Shown here piece after piece: positions 8,501 to 16,622 of a stretch of 64,000 nucleotides of DNA. Where the stretch lies: assembly GCA_003577165.1 (NCBI GenBank), contig QEUM01000001.1, positions 1-64,000 on the forward strand, written 5' to 3'. The position numbers and the translations under genes were made by a program. This stretch comes from Armatimonadota bacterium (lineage in GTDB: Bacteria; Armatimonadota; Fimbriimonadia; Fimbriimonadales; ATM1). Each line of letters opens with the position of its first letter. The stretch's first letter is position 1. Below the pieces are notes generated by a model. That model saw only the letters and a program-made list of their open reading frames with translations. It was not told the DNA's origin and searched no databases.

Positions 8501-9029
8501 TGGAGCCGCCCCCCGGCGGTCCCACCGAGTGTGCGCCGTCGGGTGAGAGGATCACGAAGGCCGTTCCTGGTAGGTCGGGCGACGTGAAGGTGACGTAGCC
8601 GTCTGCATCCGGCTCGCAAACAGAATCCAAGGCGAACACTTCCCAGCCTTCCGTCGGGAGACGGAGCATGACGCTCCATCCGGATTCCTCGCGGCGGTAC
8701 TCGACCCTCAGTCGCTCTCCGCCGGCTTCGATCAACTCCTGAAAGGCCGCCGCATCACCGGCGCGCACTCCTGCCGCAGCCAGCGTGGACGAAATCCGTT
8801 TGCAGGGGCTGGGCGCCCGCGCGCCTGCGGCGATCGCTTTCGCGGCCACGATGAGGTCGGCGGGAGCGTCGAGTGTCAGGACCGTTGCGGCCCGTCGGAC
8901 GTCTTGAATCTCGGCGAGATGGCGAGAGCAGTCCGGACAGGAGCGAGCGTGCGCTTCAGCCTCTTCATCCGCGCTGCCGAAAGCGACGGCGATCAAGCGT
9001 TCCCTAAACTGGCCGCACGCGCGTTTCAT
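8490..9029 (-). CDS. Soluble zinc-finger (zf-HC2) anti-sigma factor
   Basis: A 179-aa protein with an N-terminal ZAS-type zinc finger (His27-x3-Cys31-x2-Cys34, within AHARSCPDCSRH), the hallmark of ECF anti-sigma factors. Unusually, no transmembrane helix follows. The middle is helical, and residues about 105-170 form a predicted beta-rich domain with Trp and acidic residues. A membrane-independent anti-sigma factor would sense a cytoplasmic signal, and the C-terminal domain is a candidate sensor or CHAT-docking module (inference). It starts 42 bp after the sigma gene and overlaps the TPR-CHAT gene by 11 bp. Confidence 0.82.
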   Translation of the reverse strand: MKRACGQFRERLIAVAFGSADEEAEAHARSCPDCSRHLAEIQDVRRAATVLTLDAPADLIVAAKAIAAGARAPSPCKRISSTLAAAGVRAGDAAAFQELIEAGGERLRVEYRREESGWSVMLRLPTEGWEVFALDSVCEPDADGYVTFTSPDLPGTAFVILSPDGAHSVGPPGGGSSDN

Positions 9030-9071
9030 CTCGTTTCGTAAGAGGCCCGACGCCGGGGCGCTGATACTCGG

Positions 9072-9653
9072 TCATTCATCAAAAAAGCCCCTCGCTTCCA
9101 AGATCTTGCGAAGCCTGTCCAGGCAGCGGGCCCGCGTCGGGCCGATCGCACCGACGGCCATGCCGGTTTTCTCCGAGATCTCGCCGTACGCGGCCTCGGA
9201 ATGGCCGAAGAGGAGTGACAGTAAGGTCCTGCACTTCTCCGACAGGGCGGCCATCGCTTTGCGAAGGGCGTCGGCCTGCAGGGACCGCTCCGCCTCCTCG
9301 TGGGCGGCCGACTCTTCCACGGCCAGCACTTCATCAAGGGAGCGGTCATCGTCGAGGGAGACGGCGAGGTTCCGAGCCGCGATGCGGCGAACTCGACTCG
9401 CCTCTCGCGACGCCGTCACGGCGACCCAGCGGGGCAGCGCTGCAGGCGACTCGATCCGATCCAGATGCTCATATAGGGCAATGAAGGTCGCTTGGAATAC
9501 GTCGGCTGCGTCGTTTGGCTCCAGTCCGGTCCGGACGCAGATGGAGTAGACGAGCGACTGGAATTGCTCGACTATCGCCGACCAGGACCGCTCATCGCCG
9601 CGGCGGGAGCGCTCCAGTAGCCGGGAAAGGTCGGTGTCTACGCGAAGCGCCAA
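9072..9653 (-). CDS. ECF-type RNA polymerase sigma factor
   Basis: A 193-aa group 4 sigma factor with sigma regions 2 and 4 only. Region 2 includes the ANDAADVFQATFIALYEHL-like helix (here EPNDAADVFQATFIALYEHL), the -10-recognition/core-binding part. Region 4 near the C-terminus contains the helix-turn-helix YGEISEKTGMAVGAIGPTRAR. The start codon is TTG at 9653, with no alternative in-frame ATG nearby. It lies 48 bp after the transketolase stop, so it could be read through from tkt or use its own promoter. As first gene of the cluster it probably autoregulates the anti-sigma, CHAT and protease genes. Confidence 0.88.
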   Translation of the reverse strand: MALRVDTDLSRLLERSRRGDERSWSAIVEQFQSLVYSICVRTGLEPNDAADVFQATFIALYEHLDRIESPAALPRWVAVTASREASRVRRIAARNLAVSLDDDRSLDEVLAVEESAAHEEAERSLQADALRKAMAALSEKCRTLLSLLFGHSEAAYGEISEKTGMAVGAIGPTRARCLDRLRKILEARGFFDE

Positions 9654-9701
9654 ACCGTTGGTCCGATTCTGGCATAGGGAGGCTCACGGCCCCGAGAATG
9701 A

Positions 9702-11666
9702 CTAGTTCTGGCAGTTCTGGAAGGCGATTCGAGCGGCTTCGGCGACTCTTTCAGCCGTGAACCCGAATTTCTCGAACAAGACCTCCGCGGGGGCGCTCGC
9801 GCCGAAGCGCTCGAGGCCAATGACCGTTCCACGAAGGCCGACGTACTTGTGCCATCCGAGAGGAGTAGCCGCTTCCACAGCAACTCGGGCCTCAATCTCC
9901 GGAGGCAAGACAGTGGTTCGATAATCCCCGGCTTGATCGTCGAAAAGTTCGCAGCAGGGCATGCTGACGACGCGCGCGGCGATGCCCTCCTGAGACAGGA
10001 GCGCTTGCGCCTGAAGGCAGAGGGAAAGTTCGGAGCCGGCGCCGATGAGGATCACATCCGGCTTCTTCGTCCCGTCGCTCAAGATGTACCCCCCCCGGAG
10101 AGCGGAGTCGTCCGGCGGAGTGATAGCTGGCAGTTTCTGCCGAGTGAGAACGATTGCAGTCGGGGCGTCCTCCGACGTGAGCGCGGCGCGCCAGGCGCTG
10201 ATCGTTTCGTTGCCGTCAGCGGGTCGAAAGACTCGAAGCCGCGGGATGGCGCGAAGCGAAGGGAGATGCTCCACAGGTTGGTGTGTTGGTCCGTCTTCAC
10301 CCAGGCCGATGCTGTCGTGAGTGAACACGAAGATCGACGGCACGTGCATGAGAGCGCTGAGCCGGATGCTCGGCCTCATGTAGTCGCTGAAGATCAGGAA
10401 GGTTCCGCCGAAGGCGCGAATTCCGCCATGCAGGTTGATGCCGTTCACGATGCAGCCCATCGCGTGTTCGCGGACGCCGAAGTAGATGTTGCGAGCGGTT
10501 CGATCGTCGGCTGAAAAGGCGCGGCCGTCCGCGATCAGAGTGTTGTTCGATTCTGCGAGGTCGGCAGAGCCGCCGATCAGTTCGGGCATCTTGGATGCGA
10601 TGAGGTTGATGACTTTGCCTGACGCCTGGCGGGTTGCCATCGAGCCCTCGAACGGTGGCATACCGTCAAAGAGCAATTGCGGAAGATGACCGGAGATGCG
10701 TCGCATGAACTCCGGATTGAGTGATGCAGCGAGTTCCGACGCAATGCGATCCGATCTGTGTCGCTCTCCGACGGTCCTCATGTGCGCGCGGACCTCTTCG
10801 GGAATCCAGAACTTCTCATCCACGGGCAGCCCGAGCGCGGCCTTGGACTTTTGAACCTCTTCCTCTCCGAGGGCTGCGCCGTGACTGGAAGCGGAGTTGG
10901 CTTTGTTAGGACTTCCGAATCCGATGACCGTGCGGCAGATGATGAGTGACGGTTTATCGGCTACGGCCTTCGCATCTGATATTGCCGCGTCGACCTCATC
11001 AAGAGACATGCCGTCACAGTGCGAAACATGCCAGCCATAGGATTCGAATCGTTTTGCGACATCCTCCGTGAACGCGAGGTCGGTCGATCCGTCTATGGTG
11101 ATCCGATTTGAATCGTAGAGGTAGATGATGCGGCCGAGCTTCAGGTGTCCGGCCAGGGAGGCCGCCTCGGACGCAACTCCCTCCATCAGGTCGCCGTCGC
11201 TGCAAATGGCGTAGGTCCAGTGATCGACGAGTTCGGGAAACTCGGCTCGGAGTTTCGCTTCCGCAATCGCCATTCCGACTCCCGTCGCGAAGCCCTGCCC
11301 GAGGGGGCCGGTCGCCATCTCCACTCCCGGCGTGAGGAAGTTCTCTGGGTGTCCCGGCGTTTTGCTCTCCCACTGTCTGAACCGACGGATTTCGTCGAGC
11401 GGCAGATCGTATCCGGTCAGGTGGAGCAGGCCGTAGAGCAGCATGCTGCCGTGACCTGCGCTCAGGATGAATCGGTCGCGGTTGAACCAGGCGGGGGCTT
11501 CGGGATCGAAGCGAAGGTGCCTCGCGAAGATCGCGTAGCCCATGGCGGCGGCCCCCATCGGCATGCCAGGGTGCCCGCTGTTCGCCTGCTGAACCGCGTC
11601 CATGGCCAGCCCTCGGAGGACGTTGATCGTGAGTTGCGCGACCTCCGTCGCGGGCTGTGTGGGCAT
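9702..11666 (-). CDS. tkt: Transketolase
   Basis: A 654-aa thiamine-diphosphate enzyme transferring two-carbon units between sugar phosphates in the non-oxidative pentose phosphate pathway. The ThDP/Mg motif is seen in [17 protein letters not shown], with the early conserved [13 protein letters not shown], the pyrimidine-domain [15 protein letters not shown] and the C-terminal domain with [18 protein letters not shown] 11666 is chosen over an upstream in-frame TTG at 11684, which lies close to the preceding gene. The length is normal for the family. It follows the ANTAR regulator by 26 bp. Confidence 0.96.
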   Translation of the reverse strand: MPTQPATEVAQLTINVLRGLAMDAVQQANSGHPGMPMGAAAMGYAIFARHLRFDPEAPAWFNRDRFILSAGHGSMLLYGLLHLTGYDLPLDEIRRFRQWESKTPGHPENFLTPGVEMATGPLGQGFATGVGMAIAEAKLRAEFPELVDHWTYAICSDGDLMEGVASEAASLAGHLKLGRIIYLYDSNRITIDGSTDLAFTEDVAKRFESYGWHVSHCDGMSLDEVDAAISDAKAVADKPSLIICRTVIGFGSPNKANSASSHGAALGEEEVQKSKAALGLPVDEKFWIPEEVRAHMRTVGERHRSDRIASELAASLNPEFMRRISGHLPQLLFDGMPPFEGSMATRQASGKVINLIASKMPELIGGSADLAESNNTLIADGRAFSADDRTARNIYFGVREHAMGCIVNGINLHGGIRAFGGTFLIFSDYMRPSIRLSALMHVPSIFVFTHDSIGLGEDGPTHQPVEHLPSLRAIPRLRVFRPADGNETISAWRAALTSEDAPTAIVLTRQKLPAITPPDDSALRGGYILSDGTKKPDVILIGAGSELSLCLQAQALLSQEGIAARVVSMPCCELFDDQAGDYRTTVLPPEIEARVAVEAATPLGWHKYVGLRGTVIGLERFGASAPAEVLFEKFGFTAERVAEAARIAFQNCQN

Positions 11667-11692
11667 GGGCGGGATGCTACCCAAAGGCCGTG

Positions 11693-12265
11693 TCAGTCGG
11701 GAAAGACGTTCCTCTCGATGATGTCTTCGGCCACTTCACCCATGGTGCGGTTCTGCCTGCGGGCGGCGTAGTGGATGCGCTTGTGGGCCTCTTCCTCCGT
11801 CAGTTGGAACTTGTCCATGAGTTTGCCCTTCGCGCGGTCGAGAACCGTTCGATTCCGAAGGCGCGTTTCGAGTCTGCGGACGTCCTTGTATCTCGCGATG
11901 GCCATCTCGATTCCGGGACCGAGGTCGGTCGTTTTGACCGGCTTGGAGAGGAAGGCGAACGCCCCTGCGGCTGCGGCACTGTCGATGGTGTCGGCATCGC
12001 TGTAGGCTGTAAGGAGCACCACAGGGCAGTCGATCTCCTCGGCCATCTTCTTGGCGGCCTCGATCCCACTGCCTTCCGGCATGCGGATGTCCATGATGGC
12101 GATGTCCGGCCGAACTTCCGCGGCCTTCTCCACCGCTTCCGGTCCACTGGTGGCTTCTGCGACTACGGCGTGCCCGAGCGATTCGAGTTGACTCCGAAGG
12201 GTCTCCCGGATCATCGGCTCGTCATCGGCGATGAGAATGCGATAACTCTTAAGTTCTGACGGCAT
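11693..12265 (-). CDS. REC-ANTAR response regulator (RNA-binding antiterminator)
   Basis: A 190-aa protein. Residues about 8-120 are a receiver domain with the acidic pair in IADDEP, the phospho-acceptor Asp in IMDIRMP, the conserved Thr in LLTAYS and Lys in LSKPVK. Residues about 130-187 are an ANTAR domain ([22 protein letters not shown], then [11 protein letters not shown]). ANTAR proteins bind dual-hexaloop RNA hairpins and prevent transcription termination. No cognate histidine kinase lies nearby. Its leader (12266-12345) and the tkt upstream spacer are the local places to look for a target; I could not confirm a dual-hexaloop element. Confidence 0.92.
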   Translation of the reverse strand: MPSELKSYRILIADDEPMIRETLRSQLESLGHAVVAEATSGPEAVEKAAEVRPDIAIMDIRMPEGSGIEAAKKMAEEIDCPVVLLTAYSDADTIDSAAAAGAFAFLSKPVKTTDLGPGIEMAIARYKDVRRLETRLRNRTVLDRAKGKLMDKFQLTEEEAHKRIHYAARRQNRTMGEVAEDIIERNVFPD

Positions 12266-12342
12266 GGTTCGTTCCCTGTGCCAGCTGCCGTCATGGGCTC
12301 GGCCGTGGCGGTCAGCCTAACTCCGACCGCACAGACTCTCTT

Positions 12343-12426
12343 ATGTTACCGTTCGGCGCGTCCCCCGCGCCTCCCGATTCAGTAAAGAGTTTCGGCGACG
12401 GGCGGCCAATTTTCGAGGGGTAACAT
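12343..12426. promoter_or_regulatory. Inverted ATGTTACC / GGTAACAT pair between divergent genes
   Basis: An exact 8-bp inverted repeat (12343-12350 and 12419-12426) flanks 68 bp between the divergent ANTAR and thiolase genes. Each copy reads GGTAACAT in the outward direction, so each could supply a TAACAT-type -10 element to its own gene, or the two could be half-sites for a shared regulator. No good -35 element was found at the expected spacing on either side. Confidence 0.35.
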
Positions 12427-12450
12427 CCTGCCAGAGTTAGAGAAGAAGCG

Positions 12451-13629
12451 ATGAAAGAAGCCGTTATTCTGTCCGGAGTTCGAACCCCGATCGGCGCGTT
12501 TATGGGAGGGCTAGCCACTCTCTCGGCGCCCAGACTCGGGGCGGCCGCCATTCAAGCCGCGTTGGAGCGCTCGGGCGTTGCCCCAGACCAAGTCGACGAG
12601 GTGCTCATGGGCAACGTACTTTCGGGAGGCATTGGGCAGGCGCCTGCCCGACAAGCGGCGATTTTCGCCGGATTGCCTGAGAGCGTTCCTTGCACGACGA
12701 TCAACAAGGTCTGCGGAAGCGGAATGAAGGCCGTGATGATGGGTGCGCAGGCGATTCGGTGCGGCGACGCGGACATCGTCGTGGCGGGGGGGATGGAGTC
12801 GATGTCTCAAGCGCCTTACGCTCTGCCGAAGGCTCGCACCGGATATCGAATGGGCAACGGAGAGTTGGTGGACTTGATGATTCACGACGGCCTGTGGGAT
12901 CCATACAAGAACATTCACATGGGTCACGCTGGTGAGTTGTGCAGCCGAGAGTGCGGGATCTCCAGAGAGAGGCAGGATGACTTTGCCGCCGAGTCTTATC
13001 GGCGCGCGCTAGCCGCTCAAGAGTCGTGTCGTTTTGCAGATGAGATCGTGCCGGTGCCAGTTCCTCAGTCGAAGGGCGATCCGGTACTCGTGGACAAAGA
13101 CGAAGAGCCGGGGAGGGGGAACATCGAGAAACTCCCTTCGCTCCGTCCGGCCTTCGACAAGGAGGGAGTCGTCACAGCCGGAAACGCCTCGTCCATCAAC
13201 GACGGTGGCGCGGCTTTGGTGCTGAGTTCCGCGGACCGCGCCGAGAGCCTGGGACTAAAGCCGATTGCAAAGATCGTCGCGTATTCTCAGCACGCACAGG
13301 CGCCAGAGTGGTTCACGACTGCGCCAGCGTCAGCGATCGAGAAGCTGCTTGCGAAGACCGGCTTGTCGGTTGGTGACATCGACCTATTCGAGGTGAACGA
13401 GGCGTTCTCGGTGGTTTCTCTCGTAGTCGCGGACAAAGTCGGGATACCTCATGAGAAGATGAACGTGAACGGCGGCGCAGTCGCGCTCGGACATCCGATC
13501 GGAATGACCGGCGCGCGGCTGGTGCTGACGCTCATTCACGAACTTCGGCGTCGAGGCGGAAAGCGCGGGATTGCGACTCCGTGCATCGGTGGCGGAGAGG
13601 CGACTGCGATTCTGGTCGAGATCCCGTAG
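12451..13629 (+). CDS. Acetyl-CoA acetyltransferase (thiolase)
   Basis: A 392-aa type II thiolase that condenses two acetyl-CoA to acetoacetyl-CoA or performs thiolysis in the reverse direction. The nucleophilic Cys88 lies in TTINKVCGSGMKA, the catalytic His348 in GGAVALGHPIG and the second catalytic Cys378 in CIGGGEA. The GNASSINDGGAA and EVNEAF segments are also family signatures. The start ATG follows an A/G-rich AGAGAAGAAGC. It stands alone on the plus strand between divergent ANTAR and convergent STAND genes. An AtoE-like short-chain fatty acid carrier is encoded 6 kb away, which would fit acetoacetate metabolism, but they are not in one operon. Confidence 0.93.
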   Translation: MKEAVILSGVRTPIGAFMGGLATLSAPRLGAAAIQAALERSGVAPDQVDEVLMGNVLSGGIGQAPARQAAIFAGLPESVPCTTINKVCGSGMKAVMMGAQAIRCGDADIVVAGGMESMSQAPYALPKARTGYRMGNGELVDLMIHDGLWDPYKNIHMGHAGELCSRECGISRERQDDFAAESYRRALAAQESCRFADEIVPVPVPQSKGDPVLVDKDEEPGRGNIEKLPSLRPAFDKEGVVTAGNASSINDGGAALVLSSADRAESLGLKPIAKIVAYSQHAQAPEWFTTAPASAIEKLLAKTGLSVGDIDLFEVNEAFSVVSLVVADKVGIPHEKMNVNGGAVALGHPIGMTGARLVLTLIHELRRRGGKRGIATPCIGGGEATAILVEIP

Positions 13630-13642
13630 AGGGCCGGACCGC

Positions 13643-16324
13643 CTATTCCTTCATCTCCTTCAGGAGCGCTTCGCACTGGGCGATGCTGCCCTCGATCGCC
13701 TCTTCGTACTGGATTTGTTCCCCTTCTTCCACACACTGTCGATACCGCGCGTCGCCTATGGTCCTCGCTGCTTCCTCCTCCAGTTTCTTGAAGTCCTCAT
13801 AAACTGCGGGGACGAAACCAACTCCCGTCCGGCGGCTGTGGCCGATCGCGACGCCGACAGTCTTCGCAGCCATGGCGATATCTCCGATAGTCATGTAGGC
13901 GAGCGCAAGGTGCGTCAGACCGTAGTGCAGGAGCACACGATCTCCCATCTCGCGCACTAAGAGGAAAGAGTCCCGGAGAGCGCGGAGGCCCTTCGCAACT
14001 TTTCCGAGGCGGAAGCAGACACCGGAGAGGACACAAAAGGAGATGCCCGCACGGCGCTTTGCGCGAAGTCTGACAGCCAGCCGCGCGCTCTCCTCAAGCA
14101 GGCTCTCGGCATCCGTCTGGCTTCCCGCAAAGGCCTCCGCACCTCCCAGGTTCTGCAACAGGCACATCTTGCCGAAGTCATAGCCGATCTCTTCTGCTAT
14201 CGGCATCACCGCCTTCACGGCCTCGCGCACCTCGGCGAGTTTGAATGCGTAAGCCTGCGCCATTGTTCGATTCTGCACCGCGTCCACGTAGATGTACTTT
14301 TCACCCGACTCTTGCGCATAAGCTTCCACTTCATCCACGATGGTAAAGAACTCGTGCCACTTTTCCTCGCGGAAGAGGCGGCGGGAGAGTTCGAGTTTGG
14401 CGATGTTGATGAGTCGTTCGTCTCTGCCCCCGGCCTCGATGTACCGATCTATTGCCGAACGAATCCACTGCGTTGACTCCCTCAATTGGCGGATGTCGCA
14501 ATATTCGCCCAAGGATATGACCATTCGCAATCCGTACTCCGGTTGCTCCTGGATCGCGTAATGGAGGGCGGCGAGCACATCAGAGATCCGTTCGTCACCT
14601 CGTCGCAAGGCGGAATGAGCCGACGAGCTCCATGTTCGCGGCCACTCCGCTTCCCCGGTGAAGAGGAAGTACCTGCAGTGTCTTGCGTATGTCTCTGAGG
14701 CTTCGCCCGTTTCTTCTAGCTTCTCGAGTGCGTACTCTCGGACGGACTCGTATAGGTGAAACCTCGACTCGCCGGAAACTCCCGTCTCCACGCGCATGAG
14801 GCTCTTCGACAACAAAGACTCCATGCGGTCGATGAAGTCGGGTGAGGGCGTTGGCAGGTCACGCGAGCGCTCCTCTCCTGTCGGGTAGAGAGTCTTTCGC
14901 GGCACCGTGTCGTCGAGCACGAATGTGTCGTTTGGGCCGGTCACGGCATAGGCATCCGGCAGAGCGCATCCGCCTACGAAGACCGCGAGGCGGTTGAGCA
15001 ATCTCTTCTCCTCGTCAGTAAGGAGACTGTAACTCCAGTCAATGGTGGCGCGGAGAGTTTTGTGGCGATCTGGCGCGTCCCTTCTACCAATTGACAGCAA
15101 TTCGATTCCCTTATCGAGAAGCCTGATCATCTCCTGTGGGCTGAGCATCTTGACCCGGGCCGCCGCGAGTTCGATCGCAAGAGGGATGCCCTCGAGTTTT
15201 GCGCTTATTTCCGCAACGGCCTCCGCGTTGTCGTCGTCCAACGTGAAGTCTGGTCGCACGGACTTCGCCCGGTCGACGAAGAGGCGCACTGCCGGCATCC
15301 TTTCGAGAGCGGATCGGTCCAGGCCGGCTGCTCCAGCGGCAGGGTGCCCAAGGGGCGGGACGCGATACTCGTGCTCGGCGGCGATGCGCAGGGGCTCTCG
15401 ACTCGTCACGATCACCTTGATCCCCGAGCAACCCTCGAGGAGTTGGGAGACGTACACCGCAGCGTTCATGAGGTGTTCGAAGTTGTCGAGGACAACGAGG
15501 CGCGGATCCGGAGGCAGGTTCGCGAAAAGGGTCTGCATCGCGTCCGTCGAGGGTAGGCCGTGGCCAATCAGGTAGTTGAGGAGGACAACCGGCACGAGGT
15601 CTGTGTCTCGCACTCCTGCAAGGGGGATGTAGGTCACCGGCGCAGCGAACCGTTCTTCGACCCGGCGCGCAACTTCGATTGCGAGCTTCGTCTTGCCGAT
15701 CCCGCCAGGGCCGAGGAGGGATAGCAGACGGACTTCGTCCGACAGGATCAGTCCGCGGCAGGCCTCGACATCCGCCTCTCGGCCAACAAGGGGTGTGCCT
15801 GGGATCGGCAGAGCGGCCCGGGGGCGATGGATTGGCTTCGGAGGCTGCGCGGTCTCGAAGCGCTCGCTCAGGAGGAGGGCGAGGTCGTTGGCGAGAAGGC
15901 CTTCCAACTCCTCTGCCGTTTCGAAAGATCGGTACGACACGCCCGACTCGCGGATTCGGGAGGCAAGCGCCGCGAGCCTCGGCTCCCGGTCCCGCCCCTT
16001 GAAATAGATGAGCCGCGGCTTGCCGTCGGAGAGGTTGAACTCGTCCTCGAGGCCCGAGACCTCCATGTCGGGTGCGATCCACCCGTACGACTTCCCATAG
16101 ATGCCGACGAAGATTTGGCTCTGTTCGAGGTAGGCGCGGTAAACGTCTCTCGGTGGGTGGGGGCGGGCGCCCATCTCGAACATCACGGGAATCAGCCGTA
16201 GGCCCTCGATTGCGCGGCGCGCAGCGGCGCGGTCTTCCCCGAGTTCCTGCAGCGTCGAACTGACGAAGACTCGGACGCGTTGGTCCGGTGTGCGGATCAT
16301 GCTGACGGTCTCGACTGTCTCCAT
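13643..16324 (-). CDS. DUF4062 / NB-ARC / TPR STAND ATPase
   Basis: An 893-aa three-part protein. Residues about 15-110 are a DUF4062 domain (VRVFVSSTLQEL, GIYGKSYGW), a Rossmann-like module found at the N-terminus of signalling NTPases. Residues about 178-470 form an AfsR-like NB-ARC ATPase with LVGRE, P-loop GPGGIGKT (205-212) and Walker B LVVLDNFEHL, then winged-helix-like segments. The C-terminal 350 residues are helical repeats of TPR type. There is no DNA-binding SARP domain. STAND proteins of this layout act as ligand-triggered oligomerising switches, and some defend against phage; the role here is not shown. The upstream extended -10 and its isolation suggest an independent single-gene unit. 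Confidence 0.87.
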   Translation of the reverse strand: METVETVSMIRTPDQRVRVFVSSTLQELGEDRAAARRAIEGLRLIPVMFEMGARPHPPRDVYRAYLEQSQIFVGIYGKSYGWIAPDMEVSGLEDEFNLSDGKPRLIYFKGRDREPRLAALASRIRESGVSYRSFETAEELEGLLANDLALLLSERFETAQPPKPIHRPRAALPIPGTPLVGREADVEACRGLILSDEVRLLSLLGPGGIGKTKLAIEVARRVEERFAAPVTYIPLAGVRDTDLVPVVLLNYLIGHGLPSTDAMQTLFANLPPDPRLVVLDNFEHLMNAAVYVSQLLEGCSGIKVIVTSREPLRIAAEHEYRVPPLGHPAAGAAGLDRSALERMPAVRLFVDRAKSVRPDFTLDDDNAEAVAEISAKLEGIPLAIELAAARVKMLSPQEMIRLLDKGIELLSIGRRDAPDRHKTLRATIDWSYSLLTDEEKRLLNRLAVFVGGCALPDAYAVTGPNDTFVLDDTVPRKTLYPTGEERSRDLPTPSPDFIDRMESLLSKSLMRVETGVSGESRFHLYESVREYALEKLEETGEASETYARHCRYFLFTGEAEWPRTWSSSAHSALRRGDERISDVLAALHYAIQEQPEYGLRMVISLGEYCDIRQLRESTQWIRSAIDRYIEAGGRDERLINIAKLELSRRLFREEKWHEFFTIVDEVEAYAQESGEKYIYVDAVQNRTMAQAYAFKLAEVREAVKAVMPIAEEIGYDFGKMCLLQNLGGAEAFAGSQTDAESLLEESARLAVRLRAKRRAGISFCVLSGVCFRLGKVAKGLRALRDSFLLVREMGDRVLLHYGLTHLALAYMTIGDIAMAAKTVGVAIGHSRRTGVGFVPAVYEDFKKLEEEAARTIGDARYRQCVEEGEQIQYEEAIEGSIAQCEALLKEMKE

Positions 16325-16411
16325 GCCAATGAGGGACGCTAAGGTGCTTCGTCGGCTTGGATCGCGGGACTCGCAGCAGGGCGGCCCGATCCTCTCGTAC
16401 TTGCCCGCCGG

Positions 16412-16420
16412 AGTATAGCA
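16412..16420 (-). promoter_or_regulatory. Extended -10 promoter element for the STAND gene
   Basis: Reading on the minus strand, TGCTATACT matches the extended -10 consensus TGnTATAAT at five of six core positions. It lies about 90 bp upstream of the STAND start. No convincing -35 is present, as is usual for extended -10 promoters. Prediction only. Confidence 0.45.
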
Positions 16421-16502
16421 AGCAAACCCGACCGGCCGCCCTCGCTTACGGGTCCTTCGGGTATCCTCTGCGACCGCGAGGAAGCAGCTTGGGAACCATC
16501 AC

Positions 16503-16622
16503 ATGGACCGGCGATTCAACGACCGGGCGCGCATAGGGCGCCGCGGCAACCTGCACTCGCGTACTTCCTCGCTCGACTCCACAGGCCGCCGCAAGTCCAG
16601 CGACCCGGTGAACCCCTCATGA
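16503..16622 (+). CDS. Possible 39-codon leader ORF overlapping thrS
   Basis: An ATG-initiated 39-codon frame whose stop TGA overlaps the thrS ATG as ATGA (16619-16622), the classic coupling arrangement. The peptide is basic (Arg-rich, with RR and RRK clusters) and Ser-rich with only two Thr codons, so it is not an obvious threonine attenuator peptide. Third codon positions are mostly G or C, as in real genes here. A GGGAA stretch about 10 bp upstream may act as a weak ribosome binding site. It may couple translation to thrS, encode a small protein, or be fortuitous. Confidence 0.4.
   Translation: MDRRFNDRARIGRRGNLHSRTSSLDSTGRRKSSDPVNPS

Noticed and set aside
15111-16421. 436-codon minus-strand open frame within the STAND gene
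   Set aside because: It is a frame-shifted shadow of the DUF4062/NB-ARC coding sequence, very rich in Arg and Pro.
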